This document shows positions 41,131-44,744 of a stretch of 44,744 bases of DNA, piece by piece. Source of the DNA: Chara braunii (Eukaryota; Streptophyta; Charophyceae; Charales; Characeae). A program made the position numbers and the translations under genes. Each line of letters begins with the position of its first letter. The first letter of the stretch is position 1. Location: assembly GCA_003427395.1 (NCBI GenBank), contig BFEA01000007.1, forward strand, positions 5,754,588-5,799,331. Direction: 5' to 3'. The notes beneath the pieces were generated by a model that saw only the letters and a list, made by a program, of their open reading frames with translations, was not told where the DNA came from and made no database searches.

Positions 41131-41475
41131 TCAATCGTCGTATCGAGCAGGACAACGACGAGTGCGCTGTGGACGCTCAGAAGCATCCGGCTGCTGCTGA
41201 AGGTCTGCCTCAGATGGAGCAGGCTCAACTTCAGCGGTCTCCTCAGCTAAAGGAGAAGGAGGAGGGTCAGTGGGCTGAGGAGGAGCAGTGAACCCAGCAC
41301 GACGAGCACAGTCATAGGCACGCACCAACATACGAGCGTGCTCCAAGTGCTCGAGGGGCTCCCAGGTAGCCTCCTCATCAGGGTAACCCTTCCAACGTAC
41401 GAGATACACGATGTGGGGAGGGTTGTCGTCGGTGACTCAGCGACCAATAATGTCTGAAACGAGGAACTCCTCGTG
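41131..41475 (-). pseudogene. Chromodomain at the integrase C-terminus, Ty3 element 3
   Basis: The sequence IVYLVRWKGYPDEEATWEPL is a textbook chromodomain core, with the aromatic residues Y, W and W expected for methyl-lysine binding, followed by LEHLEHARMLVRAYD (helix). A Pro- and Glu-rich tail ends at 41131. TGA at 41437-41439 lies just before it in frame, where the family context suggests Trp. Function in the family: tethering integrase to heterochromatin. Confidence 0.92.
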
Positions 41476-42780
41476 GCCGTCCACCATGATGGGTGGAGGG
41501 CGCTCGTATGATCGTCCAGCGAAACGCTCAGACGGTCTGCGGTAAGGACGCAGTAACGAGACGTGGTAGACATCATGCACACAGCCTGGCGTAGGTAGTC
41601 GGGCAACTGCACACGAAAGCTGACCGGGCTAGATGCCGTATAAGAACCGACGGCCTGGAGGATGCGGCATGGGCCAAAGAAGCGACGCCGAAACTTGCGA
41701 AGCGTGTCCGCTTCGAGCTGTAAGTGGCCGGCGTCGATAAGCACATCATCACCAACCTTGAATGGTTGATCCATCCTCGATCGGTTCGCACGTGCTGCCA
41801 TGCGAGTCAGGGAAGCGGTTATGTGCTCATGTGCGGTCTTCATAATCGACGTCATTTGTGCAACCCAATCATCTAGCGCGGGACAACTCGTGTCGGGGTG
41901 CATCTGGGACGGTCGAAGGAAGTCCGCGGGAACACGCAGGTGATAGCCGAGGTCGCAACAGTAAGGCGACATCCCCGTGGCTGGCGAGACGGCGTGGTTG
42001 TAGGCTATCTCCGCGTGGGCAAGATGGAGATCCCACTGCTGGTCGTCACGAACAATCTTTCGGAGAATATCCCCGAGAGTCCTGTTCGTGATCTCGGTCT
42101 GACCATCAGTCTGAGGATGGTAAGACGAGGAGAAGCGGACCTGAGTGCCATACACCTCGTGGAGCCGTCGCCAGAATCGGCTGGTAAAGCGCGGGTCACG
42201 GTCATATATGATGCTCAGAGGTAAGCCGTGGTCACGCACGACTCAGTCAAATACGATGTCGGCGACCTCACGTGCACTGATGGCATAGCGGCACGGAACA
42301 AAGCGTGCACGCTTCGTGAAGCGGTCGACGACGACCAGGATAGCATCATGACCGCGGGGGGTCGGAGGTCGAAGAGGACCGATAAAGTCCATCGAGATGG
42401 ACTGCCAACGACCCTCAGCGATAGGAAGAGGCTGGAGCAAACCATAAGGTAGGTGGTTCGCACTGTTCACCTCCTGACAGGTGGGACACTCTGCGACGTA
42501 GTCCTTCACAAAGTCCTTGCGCTTCGGCCAGACGTACAGGCGGCTCACACGAGCCAACGTCTTGTGGAAGCCCATATGACCGGCAGCTGCCTGGTCATGG
42601 AACTCTGCTACTGCTCGGACTCGTAGCTGTCTAGTGGAGGGAACACAAATACGGGGCTCTCTAGTGCCCTGTGAACCATGCCAGTACACAAGACCGTTGT
42701 CCCTGAGAGAGTAGTTCGGGACGGTCTTGCCACTCCGAAGGGTCGCGTGGATGTCCCGATAGTCGGGGCAGTGACGATAC
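41476..42780 (-). pseudogene. Integrase of Ty3 element 3
   Basis: The zinc-binding part reads FHDQAAAGHMGFHKTLARV and AECPTCQEV (H-H-C-C). The core has WQSISMDFIGPL (first Asp), IIYDRDPRFTSRFW (second Asp) and HPQTDGQTEITNRTL (Glu), so the D,D,E triad is complete. A stop, TGA at 42243-42245, lies between the first and second Asp where Trp is likely. The DNA-binding part follows with KVGDDVLIDAGHLQLEA and RKFRRRFFGPCRIL, then a shift near 41600 moves the tail into the chromodomain frame. Confidence 0.92.
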
Positions 42781-43469
42781 TGAGTGCGAAACTCGTCGAT
42801 CACCGAGTGGTGAACGGTGTTGACCGAGATGGAAGAGAGCTGGATGTGCTCCTGGTCGTGGTCAGGGCGCCGGGATAGTGCATCTGCGACCCGATTAGTC
42901 TCATCCTTGATGTGCTCAGTGGTGAAACTAAACTCGGATAGGTCGCGCCACCAGCGAGCTTGTCGAGGAGTGAGCTTCGGCTTTGTCAGAAAAGCCTGGA
43001 CAACAGAGTTGTCCGTCCGCACCATGAATGGTGCCCCGTGCAGGTAGTGACGCCAGTGCCGAGCGGCATAAACTACTGCGAGAACCTCACGTTCATCAGC
43101 AGTGTAGTTTATCTCGGCGGGCAGGAGCTGTTGGGAGTAGAAGGCTATCGGACAATCACCTGAGCGAGACTTGACACTGCCATCCTCGGCGATGGTAGGA
43201 GAATAGTCAATAGAAGGCTCGTCAGTAGCTGGACGAGTAGGCGTCAATCGGGAAGTTGTGGTAGGGGTAGGTGGTGGGAAGCGAGGGATACGAGGATGAG
43301 AGGAATCAGGAGATGAGGGGGAGACCTGAGAAAGCACTGCTCCTACAGCGAAGTCTGACGTATCGGTGGTAAGGATAAAAGGGCGGTCAAAATCGGGTAG
43401 GTGAAGAACCGGTGCGCATGTCACCGCCTTCTTGAGGGCGCGAAGGCGTCCTCGTGGAGGGGTGTCCAA
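42781..43469 (-). pseudogene. RNase H of Ty3 element 3, with a proline-rich insertion
   Basis: The frame begins after a shift relative to RT. Motifs are LTTDTSDFAVGAVLSQ (first Asp), YTADEREVLAVVYAARHWRH (Glu), FMVRTDNSVVQAFL (Asp) and NRVADALSRRPD. Between the first strand and CPIAFYSQQL lie about 55 residues rich in Pro, Ser and Thr that related RNase H domains lack. The rest of the domain is intact. Confidence 0.9.
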
Positions 43470-44671
43470 GCCCAGGGTGGTTTCTTCCGGAGGAGGGTGG
43501 AGGTAAGAACGTACGAATACCTAGCGTATCCCCGGATGAAGTTACTATAGTAGCTGGTCAGGCCTAGGAAGCTGCGAAGCTGCTTGGCGGATGTGGGAGC
43601 AAGCCACTCCGCAATAGCAGTGATCTTCGCGTCGTCCATGTGGAGACCTTGGTCAGACACGTAGTGTCCTAAGAAATCCACTTTGTGCTGGGCAAAGTGG
43701 CACTTGCTTAGCTTGGCGTAGAAGCCATGTCTGCGCAAGCGGTCAAGGACGTCGTGGAGGTGTCTGAGGTGCTCCTTAAGGGTACGACTATAGACCAGGA
43801 TATCGTCGAGGTAGACGATAACGTACTGTTCCAGGATGTCCCTGAAGATGTCGTTCATCGTCCTCTGGAAGGTAGCGGGTGCGTTGGTGAGGCCGAATGG
43901 CATCACCGTGAACTCGTAGTGGCCAAATCGCGATCGGAACGCGGTCTTCGGCTGGTCGGCTGCAGCGACGCGGATCTGATGGTAACCGCTACGAAGATCA
44001 ATCTTCGTAAAGGAGCGGTTGCCTGCTAGGCGGTCGAACAGCTCATCGGAACGAGGTATGGGGTAGCTGTTCTTAACCGTGTAGCGGTTGAGGCCGCGGT
44101 AGTCGATGCAGAGACGAAGAGTTCCATCCGCTTTGCGAGCAAAGAGGACGGGTGCACCCCACGGGGAGTTGCTGGGTTTAATGAAACCCAGTCTCAGGAG
44201 CTCCTCAAGCTGACGCTTGAGTTCGGTGGCCTCGGGGATCGAGAGTCTATAGGGTGCCTGGTGGTGAACACGATAGTCAGGCACGAGCTGAATGGAGTGC
44301 TCGACGTAACGCATCGGTGGGATGCCGGCATACGAGAAGGACGATGGGAAAACGTCGTGGTACTCTCGGATGAGGTCATGAACTGCAGGCTCGAAGTCAG
44401 CCGTATATCGTGCAAGTTCCTCAGCGTCAGCGTCAGCGTGCGACGGCGGGGTGGACTCGACCGACGGCGGAGGGATGGAAGTAGAGATGGAAGCCATGGA
44501 GATAGAGGGAGGATCTGGCTCCAGAGGGATGAGCTCGGCGTCGGGACAGGGTGGATCATAGTGTAAGAGATCCGTCACGTCCACCATAAAGAAGGTGACA
44601 TCGTCTTGTCGAATGAAGTGAGTGAACTGCCGAGGCGAGGTGACAGTGATAGAGGGAGATGGTGTGGGCAC
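43421..44671 (-). pseudogene. Reverse transcriptase of Ty3 element 3
   Basis: A 416-codon open frame. Residues 1-90 form a Pro/Ser-rich linker after protease. The RT motifs run HSIQLVPDYRVHHQAPYRLS, WGAPVLFARKADGTLRLCID, YRGLNRYTVKNSYPIPR, FTKIDLRSGYHQIRV, MPFGLTNAPATFQRTMN and YVIVYLDDILVYSR, with YLDD encoded at 43802-43813, then CHFAQHKVDFLGHYVSDQGL and RSFLGLTSYYSNFIRGYARY. All catalytic residues are present. The frame ends early at 43421 because of a shift near 43445 (after PLHEDAFA); RNase H continues in the next register. Confidence 0.94.
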
Positions 44672-44744
44672 TGAAGGGTCCGGGGGAGGAGGATCGGGGC
44701 GTGGTGTCGCCGTGGTACCTATGAAAGGTACGCGATACGTCTGT
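44672..44744 (-). other. Window edge inside Ty3 element 3
   Basis: Sequence continues upstream of the RT frame towards protease and gag, which are outside the window. Confidence 0.6.

Larger units (their letters stand above)
41131..44671 (-). mobile_element. Ty3/gypsy chromovirus 3, nearly intact pol, cut by window end
   Basis: On the minus strand RT, RNase H, integrase and chromodomain follow one another over 3.5 kb. Gag and protease would lie beyond the right edge. The only breaks seen are a shift near 43445, TGA at 42243-42245, a shift near 41600 and TGA at 41437-41439. This is the youngest-looking element in the window. The chromodomain places it among chromoviruses. Confidence 0.93.

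Overview
This window reads as transposable-element-dense nuclear DNA from a eukaryote, not as a gene-rich locus. It carries long microsatellites, an 840-base assembly gap, ambiguous bases, degenerate retroelement open frames and no convincing host gene. The primer-binding-site-like sequences match the initiator tRNA-Met type typical of plant LTR elements. The gag of the second Ty3 element, with a Glu run followed by a long charged coiled coil, resembles elements I associate with charophyte algae such as Chara. That organism guess is an inference, not a database result.

Layout. 1-709 is a GA-rich repeat that recurs at 11067-13438, where the second copy is split by about 1.67 kb of unrelated sequence. 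1582-8841 (minus strand) is a decayed Ty3/gypsy element in the order gag, zinc knuckle, aspartic protease, RT, RNase H, a PHD-type zinc finger, integrase and a further acidic ORF. A tRNA primer-like site lies just upstream of gag, and an unexplained 140-residue frame lies beyond it (9257-9679). 13587-18985 (minus) is a second, more decayed Ty3/gypsy element with a C-terminal chromo-like segment and an RT active-site substitution. 19.0-21.4 kb is non-coding and rich in repeats: (TC)n, (AC)n, a GGTCA cluster and a repeated ten-base box.

21423-26795 (plus) is the most interesting object. It has a proline/glutamine-rich and charged ORF1, then a GIY-YIG endonuclease followed by a reverse transcriptase, all bracketed by a 97-bp direct repeat. 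The nuclease lies N-terminal to the RT, the reverse of canonical Penelope-like elements, so this looks like a decayed copy of a permuted Penelope-like retroelement. Its 3' end holds a folded motif with hammerhead-like topology.

26.8-31.9 kb is non-coding with short dispersed repeats. About 37.8 down to 31.9 kb (minus) is an L1-type LINE: ORF1 with a nucleocapsid-like segment and a low-complexity, internally duplicated region, then ORF2 with an apurinic-type endonuclease and RT. 38-41 kb is non-coding repeat-rich sequence. 41131-44671 (minus, cut by the window end) is the best-preserved Ty3/gypsy chromovirus, with RT, RNase H, integrase and chromodomain, broken by only two stops and about two frameshifts.

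The three Ty3 elements and the LINE are all on the minus strand; only the Penelope-like element is on plus. None of the elements appears intact, so each could move only with help from other copies.
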